NCBI GenBank assembly: GCA_013290125.1
Contig: JABCYQ010000005.1
Location: 62,001 to 126,000 of the forward strand
Direction of reading: 5' to 3'
Source: Vulcanimicrobiota bacterium
GTDB lineage: Bacteria; Vulcanimicrobiota; Vulcanimicrobiia; Eremiobacterales; Eremiobacteraceae
Length of the DNA: 64,000 nucleotides
Below are positions 40,412 through 49,178 of the stretch, in pieces. A program made the position numbers and the translations under genes. The notes under the pieces were generated by a model. That model had not been told where the DNA came from, did no database searches, and worked only from the letters and a program-made list of their open reading frames with translations. Positions within the stretch are counted from its first letter, which is position 1. Each line of letters starts with the position of its first letter.

Positions 40412-41494
40412 ATGCAGGGCAAGTTCAATTTGACGGCGCTCATCTTGGCGGTGATCGCGAGCACCGTTCTCGGCAATGCAGCATCGGCTGCGACGACCTA
40501 CACGATTGTCGATCTCGGCCCTGGACCGAACGGCAAAGATGCGTACGGCTTCGGTGAGAGCCGCGGTGCGCAGGCCGGCGCGTACTTCGATCACACGATC
40601 TCGTGCGGCAAGGCATGCTCGTCCAAGATCTATTACCCACTTGCGTGGTCGGGATCCGGCTCGAGCCCGGTCGTCCTCTTGCCCCAATTCTATGCCGAAG
40701 GTTGGGCGTATGGCGCGGGCGGTTCCCTGATCGTCGGAACCCTCATCACGAATGACGGCGGCTACTTCGGATTTCCCCACGCGGCGTTGTGGCAGGGTTC
40801 GAAGCATGTCTTCACCGACCTCAACCCGACCGGCAGCTGCGGTAGCTGTTCGCCGGGCTCGAGTGCGTACGACACCGACGGCACGGATATCGCTGGATCC
40901 GGCGGATCGCCGCTGCACGCGCTCCTTTGGAAGCTCGGACAGTTGAATACGCCGGTCGATTTGAATCCGGCCGGCGCTGCGGACTCCGAAGCCTATGTGG
41001 TGCGCGGTACCGCGCAGGCGGGCTACGCCTTCTCGAGCACGACGAATACCAACCATGCCGTTCTTTGGCACGGCACCGCTTCGAGCGCGGTCGACCTCAC
41101 GCCGTCCACCGTGTCGACCGCCTACGCCACCGGGTTGAGCTCCCAGAGCGAGGTCGGCTGCGGCACGCGAGTCGGCATGACCGTTACCCACGCGCTTCTG
41201 TGGCACGGCACTGCCGCGAGCATGATCGATCTCCAACCATCGGGGTTTATTGATTCGTGCGCTCGAGCGGCCCACGGGTATGTGCAAGTGGGATACGGAC
41301 ACATCAACGGCACGGCTGCGCTTCATGCGTTGCTCTGGAAAGGGGGCGCGAAGACCGCGGTCGACCTCCAACAATTTTTGCCGAATACGTTCACGAGTTC
41401 CGAGGCGTATGCGATCGACGCGGCCGGTTACGTGCTTGGCTCCGCGTACTCGACGACCACCGCGTCGTGGCACGCTGTGGTGTGGATACCGTAA
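40412..41494 (+). CDS. Secreted HAF-repeat-like protein
   Basis: 360 aa from ATG 40412, with GGAGAG upstream and a Sec signal (LTALILAVIASTVLGNAASA). The mature start TTYTIVDLG is typical of HAF-repeat extracellular proteins. Six repeats follow with HA[LV]LW and VDL.P blocks (HALLWKLGQL, HAVLWHGTASSAVDLTP, HALLWHGTAASMIDLQP). This is a propeller-like architecture, with unknown ligand. The adjacent intergenic region holds a copy of the dispersed palindrome. Confidence 0.8.
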   Translation: MQGKFNLTALILAVIASTVLGNAASAATTYTIVDLGPGPNGKDAYGFGESRGAQAGAYFDHTISCGKACSSKIYYPLAWSGSGSSPVVLLPQFYAEGWAYGAGGSLIVGTLITNDGGYFGFPHAALWQGSKHVFTDLNPTGSCGSCSPGSSAYDTDGTDIAGSGGSPLHALLWKLGQLNTPVDLNPAGAADSEAYVVRGTAQAGYAFSSTTNTNHAVLWHGTASSAVDLTPSTVSTAYATGLSSQSEVGCGTRVGMTVTHALLWHGTAASMIDLQPSGFIDSCARAAHGYVQVGYGHINGTAALHALLWKGGAKTAVDLQQFLPNTFTSSEAYAIDAAGYVLGSAYSTTTASWHAVVWIP

Positions 41495-41513
41495 CCCGGT
41501 TCGCGTGTTCTCC

Positions 41514-41539
41514 GTAGTAGGGCAAGCATCGCTTGCCCT
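41514..41539. repeat. Dispersed palindromic element, copy 2
   Basis: Identical core to 38567-38592 (GTAGT followed by AGGGCAAGC, ATC, GCTTGCCCT). It begins 19 bp after the HAF-like gene stop. Confidence 0.8.
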
Positions 41540-41552
41540 AGTCACGAGGAGT

Positions 41553-41606
41553 GGGCCGATATAAAATCGGCACCTTCATTAGAACGGCCCCTTCATCAAA
41601 TCGGCC
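41553..41606. repeat. GGGCCGAT-family palindromic element
   Basis: Contains GGGCCGAT ATAAA ATCGG with further GGCCCCTTCAT and ATCGGCC fragments. It is similar to the hairpins in the 59.8-kb minisatellite (GGGCCGAT....ATCGGCCC then TTCAG). It lies immediately after the palindrome at 41514 and before the stop of the phosphoesterase gene. Confidence 0.6.
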
Positions 41607-41607
41607 T

Positions 41608-43845
41608 TCAGTTGGTTCCGTGGTTGTGCGCGAGGATGTTGAAAAGGATTCCCGGCGGCGTGGCGTCTGGCTGTGAAAAATCCAACGTTTCGCTGACGCG
41701 CGCGGCGAAGGCGGTCGCCGTGTTCTTCGCTGTGATATCCACCAGGGGCCTGAGCGCCTGAAACGGCTGGGCGTTCGCTGTCGCGGAGAAGGCGTGGTTC
41801 AGAGGCACTGCCATCGCGTCGTACGTGGAGAGCGGCTGCATCCCGAGGATGATCTCGATCGTCCTGAGCACGCTCACCGTTGAATAGTGATCGTGGATGA
41901 CGCCGCCGCGCGCGAACGGCGATGCTAGGTAGAACGTCGTGCGTTGGTCGCTCACGTGGTCGGCACCGTCTTGCGAGTCGTCCTCGATGATGAAGATCGC
42001 CGACGAGCTCCACGCCGGTGAGTGCGAGATCTTCTGCACGATCAGTCCGACCGCGTAGTCGTTCTGGGCCACGTAGGATACGGGCGTCAGTTTGCCCGGC
42101 CGGCTTCCAGAAGTGTGATCGTTGGGTAGCCAGATGTACTCGAGTTGCGGCAGCATGCCGTTCTTCTCGAACGCGTCGAACTCGCGGCTCCACTCCTTGA
42201 CGCGATCCACGTCGCTGTAATCGAGATCCCACCCGCGATAGTTCGGATCGTAGCGCCCGTGCAGCGTCGGAGCGATCGGTTCACTTGCGACAAGACTTTT
42301 GATGGTCGCCAACTCGCCGTAGTCGCGAAACGACACGTGGGCGGCAGCGGCCGCATCCCACATGTAGCCGTGCTTTGTCGCGCTCGCGCCACCGCCGGTG
42401 AAGGTGTCGTCCTCGTCGCGCCGGCCGCCGTACGTCGGCGGCCAGAACCGCTCGACGAAGTCATTCGCGAACGCCGCGTCGGACCAGTTGTGCCCCGCGT
42501 CGCTGACCTCGCCGCTCGTGTACGTGTTGTCGAAGAGCCCGAACTGCTGCGTCAGGCGATGTTGATTGGGCGTGACCTTCGCGCCGAACCACACGAGCTT
42601 TGGATCGCCGTTGCCACCGGCGATATCGCCGAGCACCTGATCGTATGACCGGTTCTCCTTCAGTATGAAGAAGACGTGCTTGATCGGACCGTGCGGCCGG
42701 ACGACAGCATCCTGACCGGCGTCTTGCCATCCCTGTGCGCCTTGCGGATTGCCGAGGCTCGCTCCAAGTCCATCGAGATCGAACGTTCTGATCGAGCCGA
42801 GCTGGATCGCGCCGATATAGTCGACGTTGCTCGTGCTCTTCGGATTGAAGCGCGGGTTCGGCCGTGTCCGCTCGCCCTTTCCGTCGATGATATACAGCCG
42901 CTTGCCGATCGGCACTACGTACGTCGGATACCAGCCGGCCGCGATGCGCGTCACGAGTTGGCGGTCGCGCAAGACCGCAATCGAATTGGCGGCCCCGAGA
43001 CTCACGAACACGAGACCATTTTGTGCGGCGAGCGCGTTTGGTGACGATCCGAGATACCGGTCGCCGCCGTTTTGGTCGCCGACAAAGATTTCGGCGAGTA
43101 GCCGGCTCGTGCGCGCATCGATGACATCTACCGCGTCCGAGTCGCTCGCCGCGACGTACAGTTCCGAACCGGCGATCAAGACGTCTGAAGGATGCAGCCC
43201 GGTCGGAATGCTCTTTGTATGAAGCGTTGAGCGATCGATCGCGACAACGCTGCTGCCTGATCGAACTGTCGCGAAGACCGTGCGGCCGTCGGATGAAAAA
43301 GCAAGCGGTCCTGGATGCAGCCCGATCTTGATCGCCCTAGCATGAGCAAGTTGGTCACGCGCGCCGATCCGCACCGAGCCGTCGCCGTCGCTTGCGACTG
43401 CGAAGATGCCGTCGCCGCTCTTCGCTACCTCGATGGGATGCGACTTGGGCGCCATCGGTATCGCGCGAACGGACTTCGAAGCGACGTCGACATCGAAGAG
43501 CGCGTCGGCGTTATCGCCGGCGACCAGGACATGATCCGCATCCAGCCAGAGAGGACGGCCAAAGGCCCCAGCGAGAGGCACATCCGCTCTTTGCGCGAGC
43601 GTCGCGGTGTCGTATACGAGCAACTCTGCGGGATTCACGCCGGAGGTGACCACGGCGAGCAACGTGCCGTCGGGCGAAGCGGAGGCGCCTTGCGGCATCG
43701 TGCCGGTCTCGCGCATTGGTCCGCTCGGCGGCCGGACTAGCCAGCCGTTGGGCAACACCGAGTCGCCGCTCGTCGAGCTCGACGCCGCGCTGCCCGTCAA
43801 GGCCAACGCGGCCGCAACCGCAATCGCAAGAAATCGTGTATTCAT
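41608..43845 (-). CDS. YncE-like propeller fused to phosphoesterase (alkaline phosphatase superfamily)
   Basis: 745 aa. Signal peptide (AIAVAAALALTGSAASSS). Residues ~50-350 form a seven-bladed YncE-type propeller (repeats AVASDGDGSVRI, VFATVRSGSSVVAIDR, YVAASDSDAVDVIDA). From ~385 comes a phosphoesterase domain with FFILKENRSYDQVLGD, FGLFDNTYTSGEVSDAGHNW and FIIEDDSQDGADHVSDQR, which carry the acidic/His metal ligands of the phospholipase-C/acid-phosphatase-like family. This bifunctional layout is common in such soil lineages. Probably periplasmic or extracellular phosphate scavenging. Confidence 0.9.
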   Translation of the reverse strand: MNTRFLAIAVAAALALTGSAASSSTSGDSVLPNGWLVRPPSGPMRETGTMPQGASASPDGTLLAVVTSGVNPAELLVYDTATLAQRADVPLAGAFGRPLWLDADHVLVAGDNADALFDVDVASKSVRAIPMAPKSHPIEVAKSGDGIFAVASDGDGSVRIGARDQLAHARAIKIGLHPGPLAFSSDGRTVFATVRSGSSVVAIDRSTLHTKSIPTGLHPSDVLIAGSELYVAASDSDAVDVIDARTSRLLAEIFVGDQNGGDRYLGSSPNALAAQNGLVFVSLGAANSIAVLRDRQLVTRIAAGWYPTYVVPIGKRLYIIDGKGERTRPNPRFNPKSTSNVDYIGAIQLGSIRTFDLDGLGASLGNPQGAQGWQDAGQDAVVRPHGPIKHVFFILKENRSYDQVLGDIAGGNGDPKLVWFGAKVTPNQHRLTQQFGLFDNTYTSGEVSDAGHNWSDAAFANDFVERFWPPTYGGRRDEDDTFTGGGASATKHGYMWDAAAAAHVSFRDYGELATIKSLVASEPIAPTLHGRYDPNYRGWDLDYSDVDRVKEWSREFDAFEKNGMLPQLEYIWLPNDHTSGSRPGKLTPVSYVAQNDYAVGLIVQKISHSPAWSSSAIFIIEDDSQDGADHVSDQRTTFYLASPFARGGVIHDHYSTVSVLRTIEIILGMQPLSTYDAMAVPLNHAFSATANAQPFQALRPLVDITAKNTATAFAARVSETLDFSQPDATPPGILFNILAHNHGTN

Positions 43846-43864
43846 GCCTTCTTCTTCTTCGTGG

Positions 43865-44563
43865 TCATCTTAATCTCCCGACGCTGCGGCCGTAATCCAA
43901 TAGCGGTTTCGCCTTTTTCGCAAGACCGACGACACGCTCGATGAGCTTTTTGCTCGTGACATCTTTGTCCGACAGCTCTTCGCCGACTGTAAAGGATCCG
44001 AGCCGGAAATAGCGCGCGATCGGGCTGTCGGCGCTGGACTCGAATCCGCGCGGCATTCGTTTCAGCGCCTCATGTTCAACGGAGAGTTTCAAACCGTTGC
44101 GCTCGAGCGCTTGCAGCATCGATTGAAAGCGCTTCGGGTTTTTCGCCATCTCGGTCCGCCAGCGCTGCAGCTCAGGCTTATCGAGCTCATAGAACGCGAT
44201 CGCGGCGAACGATTCCTTCGGCTGGATATGGATGTAAAGACCACCTGGTTTGTCGCGCGTGCCCTCGGACGGCAAGTAAGCGCCCAAGTTCGTCTTGTAG
44301 GGCCGTTTGTCGGGCGAGAAGCGGATGTCGCGGTAGATGCGAAATGTCGAACGCGTCGGGTCGGCACCGATCGGGATCTTCGCTTTGCGCAACGCATCTG
44401 TCACGGCGGCGACCAAAGACTGAAGCGGCGCGAGCAGTTCGGTCTCATAGATCTGCTTGCGAGGCAGGAACCAAACGCGGTCGTTGTTCTTCGCCAAGTC
44501 CCGCAAGAATTTCAGAGCGTCGGGCGAGAAGCCGGCAAAGCTGCCGGCGGCATTCGTTTTCAT
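43865..44563 (-). CDS. DUF2461 family protein
   Basis: 232 aa from ATG 44563, since the family begins near FAGFSPDALKFLRDLAKNND and a purine-rich site lies upstream; the 254-aa version would extend into the carbonic anhydrase coding end. Conserved blocks FRIYRDIRFSPDKRPYKTN, GGLYIHIQPKE and FRLGSFTVGEEL match DUF2461/TIGR02453. Function unknown. It starts 10 bp after the carbonic anhydrase stop, same strand. Confidence 0.9.
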   Translation of the reverse strand: MKTNAAGSFAGFSPDALKFLRDLAKNNDRVWFLPRKQIYETELLAPLQSLVAAVTDALRKAKIPIGADPTRSTFRIYRDIRFSPDKRPYKTNLGAYLPSEGTRDKPGGLYIHIQPKESFAAIAFYELDKPELQRWRTEMAKNPKRFQSMLQALERNGLKLSVEHEALKRMPRGFESSADSPIARYFRLGSFTVGEELSDKDVTSKKLIERVVGLAKKAKPLLDYGRSVGRLR

Positions 44564-44573
44564 CTCATTTCTC

Positions 44574-45272
44574 TCACAAGAGCGCGACGTCGCCCGTCTT
44601 GAGGTCGTAGACGCCGCCGAGAATTTCAAGTTTGCCCGCCTTGACTGCGGGTCCGATGACCGGACCGATCGCCTTGAGTCGGGCTACGTTCTCGCGGACG
44701 TTTTCCGCGACGGCGTTCGCGTAGATGTCACCGGGATCGTGCAGCACCGCTTGCACGGCTGGCCGTATCGCCGTGACGACGTCTTGGATGTTTCCCGGCA
44801 CCGGCGGGCTCCCGTCCTTCAAGTTGTCGACCGTGGCATGCACCGCGCCGCAGCTCGAGTGGCCCATGACCAGGAGAATCGGAGAATGGAAGTGAGCGAT
44901 CGCGTATTCCATCGAACCGATTCCACCCGACTCAGCGTAATTGCCGGCGATACGGATGACGAACAGGTCGCCGAGTCCCTGATCGAAGATGATCTCCGGC
45001 GGCACGCGCGAGTCGGAGCAACTCAAAATCACCGCCCACGGCGCTTGCCCCGACGAAAGTGCGTCGATTCGAGTCAAGTGGCTCAATTGGGTCGAAGCAC
45101 CGGACGCAAAACGCATATTGCCGGCAACGAGCCGTGCAAGCGCCTGAGACGGCGAGAGCGTGGTTGCGGGCGGCCCGGCCGCAGCGATCGCGGCAGCGCG
45201 AAAAGCCGGCAGCAGACTAGCCGCGCTCAACGCGGCGCCGGAAAGCAGAAAATCGCGTCTTTTCAGACTCAT
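44574..45272 (-). CDS. Beta-class carbonic anhydrase with Tat signal
   Basis: 232 aa. Twin-arginine leader KRRDFLLSGAALSAASLLP predicts export through Tat. The zinc ligands and catalytic dyad of beta carbonic anhydrases are visible: C85, D87 and R89 in LSCSDSRVP, and H138, C141 in GHSSCGAV. The enzyme interconverts CO2 and bicarbonate, here probably outside the cytoplasm. AGGAG precedes the ATG. It is followed closely by the DUF2461 gene. Confidence 0.93.
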   Translation of the reverse strand: MSLKRRDFLLSGAALSAASLLPAFRAAAIAAAGPPATTLSPSQALARLVAGNMRFASGASTQLSHLTRIDALSSGQAPWAVILSCSDSRVPPEIIFDQGLGDLFVIRIAGNYAESGGIGSMEYAIAHFHSPILLVMGHSSCGAVHATVDNLKDGSPPVPGNIQDVVTAIRPAVQAVLHDPGDIYANAVAENVRENVARLKAIGPVIGPAVKAGKLEILGGVYDLKTGDVALL

Positions 45273-45428
45273 GTCATCTCTCCTAAAAGGAAGGCGACTG
45301 AGACGGGCAGCATCGCAAAACTCGTGGTCTTACTGCATGCTTCGTTCAGCCACTGGTCAGGCGGCGCCGACGCTTTCTCCTCTGTGAGCCGATGATCGCC
45401 CGGGTTGCAGCGCCGTGAAGGCACGCAT

Positions 45429-46088
45429 CTAGCGCATCTTCGAAAGGTCGAAGGCGACCGAATATGCTCGGCCATAGGGATCGGTGATTTCGAACGTCCC
45501 TCGCAGCCGCGAGACATCGACACCTTGTGCGACAAGCGGACGCAGATCGAAGCGAAACGTATCGAACCCCACCAAGCGCGGCTGCCTCCCCCGCCCGGTC
45601 ACGTTGTAAAAATCGATCGTCGGGCCGAATGTTGAGTCGGACATGGGCGTAACGTGAAGCGATCGCGCGCTCGCAATCGAGGCGGCTCGAAAACCAGAGA
45701 GAAATCCCCGATCCATATTCGCCGAGCTGTGCGCGAAGATCAGAAAGTCGACCTCATCCGATTTCGAAGCGCGAGCGATCTCGGCCGCGTCCGGCGACGA
45801 CTGTTGGAAATACGCGAGATAGCTCGCGTAGCGCGCGCGTTCAAAGGGCGTGGCGACGACAACCGCATCGATCGACCCGCCGCCCGGTGCGATGGCCAGC
45901 GCGTCCGGCACCTCGAACACCGTGTAGTTCGAGACCGGATACCCCTTGTGCGCGAACGCGATAGCCTTTCCGTCGCGGATGGCGCTCTGAAGTTCTGCCG
46001 CGGTGAGAGCGGGCTCTAAGGCCGCGACGGGCGCAGACGTGATGACGAGCAACGACGCGATGGTCGCCGCGATCGTCGACCTGATCAT
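45429..46088 (-). CDS. Secreted protein coupled to a quinoprotein gene
   Basis: 219 aa. Signal peptide (AATIASLLVITSAPVAAL), then a domain with KAIAFAHKGYPVSNYTVFEV and VDFLIFAHSSANMDRGF. Not a family I can name with certainty. ATG overlaps the stop of the quinoprotein gene by four bases (46085-46088), implying coupled translation and perhaps a shared periplasmic role. Confidence 0.72.
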   Translation of the reverse strand: MIRSTIAATIASLLVITSAPVAALEPALTAAELQSAIRDGKAIAFAHKGYPVSNYTVFEVPDALAIAPGGGSIDAVVVATPFERARYASYLAYFQQSSPDAAEIARASKSDEVDFLIFAHSSANMDRGFLSGFRAASIASARSLHVTPMSDSTFGPTIDFYNVTGRGRQPRLVGFDTFRFDLRPLVAQGVDVSRLRGTFEITDPYGRAYSVAFDLSKMR

Positions 46089-47671
46089 CGGCTGAAGATA
46101 TAGATGGTCGGTTGTCCGCTCGAACCCGCCCAGATCGATCGTGAGACGTTTCCGGAATCGGCTATCACGTACTCCTTCCCGTTCTCATCGTATGCCACCA
46201 CGCCGCCGGCCATCGCTCCGCTCGTCTGGTACTTGTAGAGCTCTCGTCCAGACGCCGCATCGAACGCGTAGAACATCCCGCTCAGATCACCCGTGAAGAC
46301 GATGCCGCCGGCCGTTGGAGTCATGCCCGCAAGCGCTGGCCCGATCGTCTTGTCCTTCCAAACGACGGCTCCGGTGTCGGCGTCGAACGCCGTGACCCAG
46401 CCGTGCGCCCCTTGGTATGGATCTGGAATGAACGTGCCGCCGGTGAAGAACTTTCCGGCGACAAAACGGACTTCTGCAAGCGTGTACGACCCGCACCAAT
46501 CGTTTGCACCCACGAATATTTCGTTCGATGCCGGATCGAACGCTGGTCCGTTCCACTCGACGCCGCCGACCCAGCCCGGGCAGACGTGCGCTCCTTTGAT
46601 CGTCGGCGCGCGATCCTCGTTCTTGATGGTCGTGACCGGCACTTTATAGACGAGCCCGTGCGATGCGCGGTCGAGCGCATACAGATAACCGTCCTTGCCG
46701 CCGAAGACCACGAGGTTCTTTCCGCCCTTGGTCGTGATCAGCGCCGGCGCCGCACCGATGTCGTAGTCGTGCGTATCATGCGGCACCGCCTGGTAATACC
46801 ATTTGAGCGCGCCGGTGTTCGCGTCGAGCACGACGAGCGAATCCGTGAAAAGGTTCGCGCCGGGCCGATAGTCTCCCGAGAAATCCGGCGCAGGATTTCC
46901 CACCGGAACGAATAGTTCGCCGGTCTGCGGGTCAAGCGAATACGAGGTCCACGTCGACCCTCCGCCCGTCACGGTTGATGAAGCTCTGCCCCACGACTGC
47001 GAACCATACTCGGTGCCCGTTGGGATCAGATCGAAACTCCAATCGCGGGCTCCGCTGCTCTCGTCGAACGCCATCATGCGTCCGCGAGCTCCCCAGTCGG
47101 CGCCGGCGGTGCCAGCGTACACTTTCCCATTCCAGACGATCGGCGCCGCGCTCAGGAAATAGCCCTTGCTGGAGTCCGCGGCCTGAACATTCCACACCGT
47201 GCTGCCGCTTTTGGCATCGAGCGCGATGAGATGCGCGTCTTCAGTGTCGCGGAACAATCTGCCGCCATCGAACGCGACGCCGCGATTCGTGTTGAACACC
47301 TCAAGGCCAGACGGTTTGTATATGGCGCGCCACAACAACCGGCAGTTCGTCGCGTTGATCGCGTACGTGTCGTGCATCGTGGTCACGTACGCAACGCCGG
47401 CTACGATGACTGGTCCGGCCTGAAACGCACCGCCCTCGTTGAGTTTCAACGTGCAGGCCCGCTTTAGCGCGCCGACGTTCGCATTATTGATGTCATTCAA
47501 CGAAGAGTATCTGGTCGCGGCGTACGTACCATTGTACATCGGCCACTGCGCCTCAGACATTGCGGACGTGGGTGCGGCGGTGGGAGCGCCCTCCTGCGGC
47601 GCCGTCGACGTGCAGGCGCCGAGCGCGGACGCGGCGGCTGCGATGACGATGATCGCTACGAAGCGCTGCAT
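46085..47671 (-). CDS. PQQ-dependent dehydrogenase-like quinoprotein (lipoprotein)
   Basis: 528 aa. Lipobox LGAC (ASALGACTST, ~Cys20). Eight-bladed quinoprotein propeller with tryptophan-docking motifs (LDAKSGSTVW, LDANTGALKW, FDADTGAVVW, FDAASGREL) and the PHDTHDYDIGAAP block where type I alcohol/glucose-type dehydrogenases hold a catalytic Asp. The vicinal Cys-Cys ring of methanol dehydrogenases is not seen. It probably oxidises an alcohol or sugar at the outer membrane using PQQ made by the pqq operon 9 kb away. Confidence 0.88.
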   Translation of the reverse strand: MQRFVAIIVIAAAASALGACTSTAPQEGAPTAAPTSAMSEAQWPMYNGTYAATRYSSLNDINNANVGALKRACTLKLNEGGAFQAGPVIVAGVAYVTTMHDTYAINATNCRLLWRAIYKPSGLEVFNTNRGVAFDGGRLFRDTEDAHLIALDAKSGSTVWNVQAADSSKGYFLSAAPIVWNGKVYAGTAGADWGARGRMMAFDESSGARDWSFDLIPTGTEYGSQSWGRASSTVTGGGSTWTSYSLDPQTGELFVPVGNPAPDFSGDYRPGANLFTDSLVVLDANTGALKWYYQAVPHDTHDYDIGAAPALITTKGGKNLVVFGGKDGYLYALDRASHGLVYKVPVTTIKNEDRAPTIKGAHVCPGWVGGVEWNGPAFDPASNEIFVGANDWCGSYTLAEVRFVAGKFFTGGTFIPDPYQGAHGWVTAFDADTGAVVWKDKTIGPALAGMTPTAGGIVFTGDLSGMFYAFDAASGRELYKYQTSGAMAGGVVAYDENGKEYVIADSGNVSRSIWAGSSGQPTIYIFSR

Positions 47672-47851
47672 TTGTCACCTCACGATTGAGCGGCCGGACT
47701 CAAGGCAAGCAAACTCGCAAACGCCGCTTTTTCCCCCGTCGCAGCGGGCCCCTCTCACGACCGCACGCCGGACACCAGGAAATATTCCGCGCGAAGCTGT
47801 GATTTTTAGACTCGTCGTGCGAATCATAGATCGAAGGGAGAGCACAACGCC
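47672..47851. other. Divergent intergenic region
   Basis: Between the quinoprotein (-) and the 38-codon ORF/sigma operon (+). It should hold both promoters; I see no clear -35/-10 pair of sigma-70 type. Confidence 0.3.
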
Positions 47852-47968
47852 ATGAATTCTACCGTACGGACATTCCCGACCGGTGACGCGGACGAACCGC
47901 GCCACTCGTTCATCCAACTGCCCAATGCCACTATTCCGCTGTTTGCGGGCTGGGGACCAAAGCTGTAG
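47852..47968 (+). CDS. 38-aa small ORF preceding the ECF sigma gene
   Basis: ATG 47852 preceded by AAGGGAG (11-bp spacing) and TAG at 47966-47968, only 5 bp before the sigma start, which itself lacks a good ribosome binding site. The peptide ends FIQLPNATIPLFAGWGPKL, with a polar N-terminal half, a layout compatible with a secreted or modified peptide or simply a translational-coupling leader. The spacing and ribosome binding site are the evidence; no homologue is recalled. Confidence 0.55.
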   Translation: MNSTVRTFPTGDADEPRHSFIQLPNATIPLFAGWGPKL

Positions 47969-47973
47969 CCGCG

Positions 47974-48486
47974 ATGTCCACCAATGACGCCGAGTTTGTC
48001 CGCCTGCTCGAGGATCACAAGAAGATCCTTTACCGCGTGGTCAATGGCTACTGCAACAATCCGTCGGACCGTCAGGACCTGGCTCAAGACATCGTCGTGC
48101 AGCTCTGGAAAGCCTTCGATCGATTCGACGACAGGAAACGCTTCTCGACGTGGATGTACCGGGTGGCGCTGAACGTGGCGATCTCGTTTTATCGCAGCGA
48201 GTCGCGACGCGTGAAGAGCACGGTGCCCGTCGAGGACTACGTGCTCGAGATCGCAGCCGAAGAACCAAGCGGCGGGCGAGCGGAAGAAAATCTACGACAG
48301 CTCGAGCGCTACATCGAACAGCTTGACGGATTGAACAGGGCGCTCATGATCCTGTATCTCGACGGAAACCAATACGAGACGATCGCGGAGATCCTTGGCA
48401 TAACGGTGACCAACGTCGCCACGAAACTCAGCCGCATCAAGCAGCGATTCCGCCGCGAATTCGAAGAATCTCAGACCAAAGACTAA
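47974..48486 (+). CDS. ECF-type RNA polymerase sigma factor
   Basis: 170 aa, standard size. Sigma2 ~10-80 (YCNNPSDRQDLAQDIVVQLW, FSTWMYRVALNVAISFYR) and sigma4 ~110-165 (LDGLNRALMILYLDGNQYET, GITVTNVATKLSRIKQRFRR). It is followed after 14 bp by a membrane protein gene that may serve as its anti-sigma factor. Its own start lacks a clear Shine-Dalgarno and is probably coupled to the upstream 38-codon ORF. Confidence 0.92.
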   Translation: MSTNDAEFVRLLEDHKKILYRVVNGYCNNPSDRQDLAQDIVVQLWKAFDRFDDRKRFSTWMYRVALNVAISFYRSESRRVKSTVPVEDYVLEIAAEEPSGGRAEENLRQLERYIEQLDGLNRALMILYLDGNQYETIAEILGITVTNVATKLSRIKQRFRREFEESQTKD

Positions 48487-48500
48487 GGAGCAATGAAAAA

Positions 48501-49178
48501 ATGGAACTCGAGGAACTGAAAGCGATCTGGGAAGGCCAGAACGACAAGCTCGATGCGATTATCCGGCTGAATTCACAGGCCCTCCAGAAGGCGAAACTCG
48601 TAAAAGCCGATACTGCGCTCGGGCGATTGTATCGCTCGATATTGTTGGAAGTCATCCTCAATATCGGCGGTATCGTGTTGCTTGGCTGGTTCATCTCGTC
48701 AAATCTCGCGCAGGTTCGATTCGTGATACCGGCGATCGTTCTGGACGCGTGTCTGATCGCCGTGAACGCCGCCCTGATCGGTCAGATGACGGCGATCAAA
48801 GATATCGACTACGGTGCGCCGATCGTGACGATCCAACACAAGGTAGAGCTGCTGCGCATCCAGCGGATCGAGACTATGAAGTGGACGCTCGTGTTCTGCC
48901 CGCTCGTGTGGGTTCCACTTCTCATCGTATCGTTTCAGGGGCTGTTCGGCGTGGACGTCTACGCAGTGTTCGGCGTACCGTATCTGCTCGCCAACTTTGC
49001 GTTCGGGCTCGCGGTCATTCCCATAGCCGTCTGGATCTCTAAGCGCTTCGCCGGTCGCGTGAGCCGGTCGCCGTTTCTCGAGCGCGCCATGCGGGTCATC
49101 GCCGGATCGGAACTAGGTGCGGCCATGGATTCTCTCGCTGAATTGACGCGCTTCGAGGCGCCTGCGTCGGAGAACTGA
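48501..49178 (+). CDS. Membrane protein downstream of ECF sigma (possible anti-sigma)
   Basis: 225 aa. A ~50-residue cytosolic N-terminus (MELEELKAIWEGQNDKLDAI) is followed by four membrane segments (ILLEVILNIGGIVLLGWF; VIPAIVLDACLIAVNAALI; WTLVFCPLVWVPLLIVSF; FGLAVIPIAVWI). The N-terminal pattern LEELKAIWxxQ is shared by many membrane proteins encoded beside ECF sigma factors, which supports a regulatory pairing, but no ZAS zinc motif is present. Its 3' end overlaps the antisense truncated regulator at 49096. Confidence 0.8.
   Translation: MELEELKAIWEGQNDKLDAIIRLNSQALQKAKLVKADTALGRLYRSILLEVILNIGGIVLLGWFISSNLAQVRFVIPAIVLDACLIAVNAALIGQMTAIKDIDYGAPIVTIQHKVELLRIQRIETMKWTLVFCPLVWVPLLIVSFQGLFGVDVYAVFGVPYLLANFAFGLAVIPIAVWISKRFAGRVSRSPFLERAMRVIAGSELGAAMDSLAELTRFEAPASEN

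Noticed and set aside
40307-41545. 412-aa open frame on the minus strand
   Set aside because: Antisense of the HAF-like gene, which has the signal peptide, ribosome binding site and repeats.
46403-46915. 170-aa open frame on the plus strand
   Set aside because: Antisense to the quinoprotein propeller repeats; Arg/Val-rich shadow.
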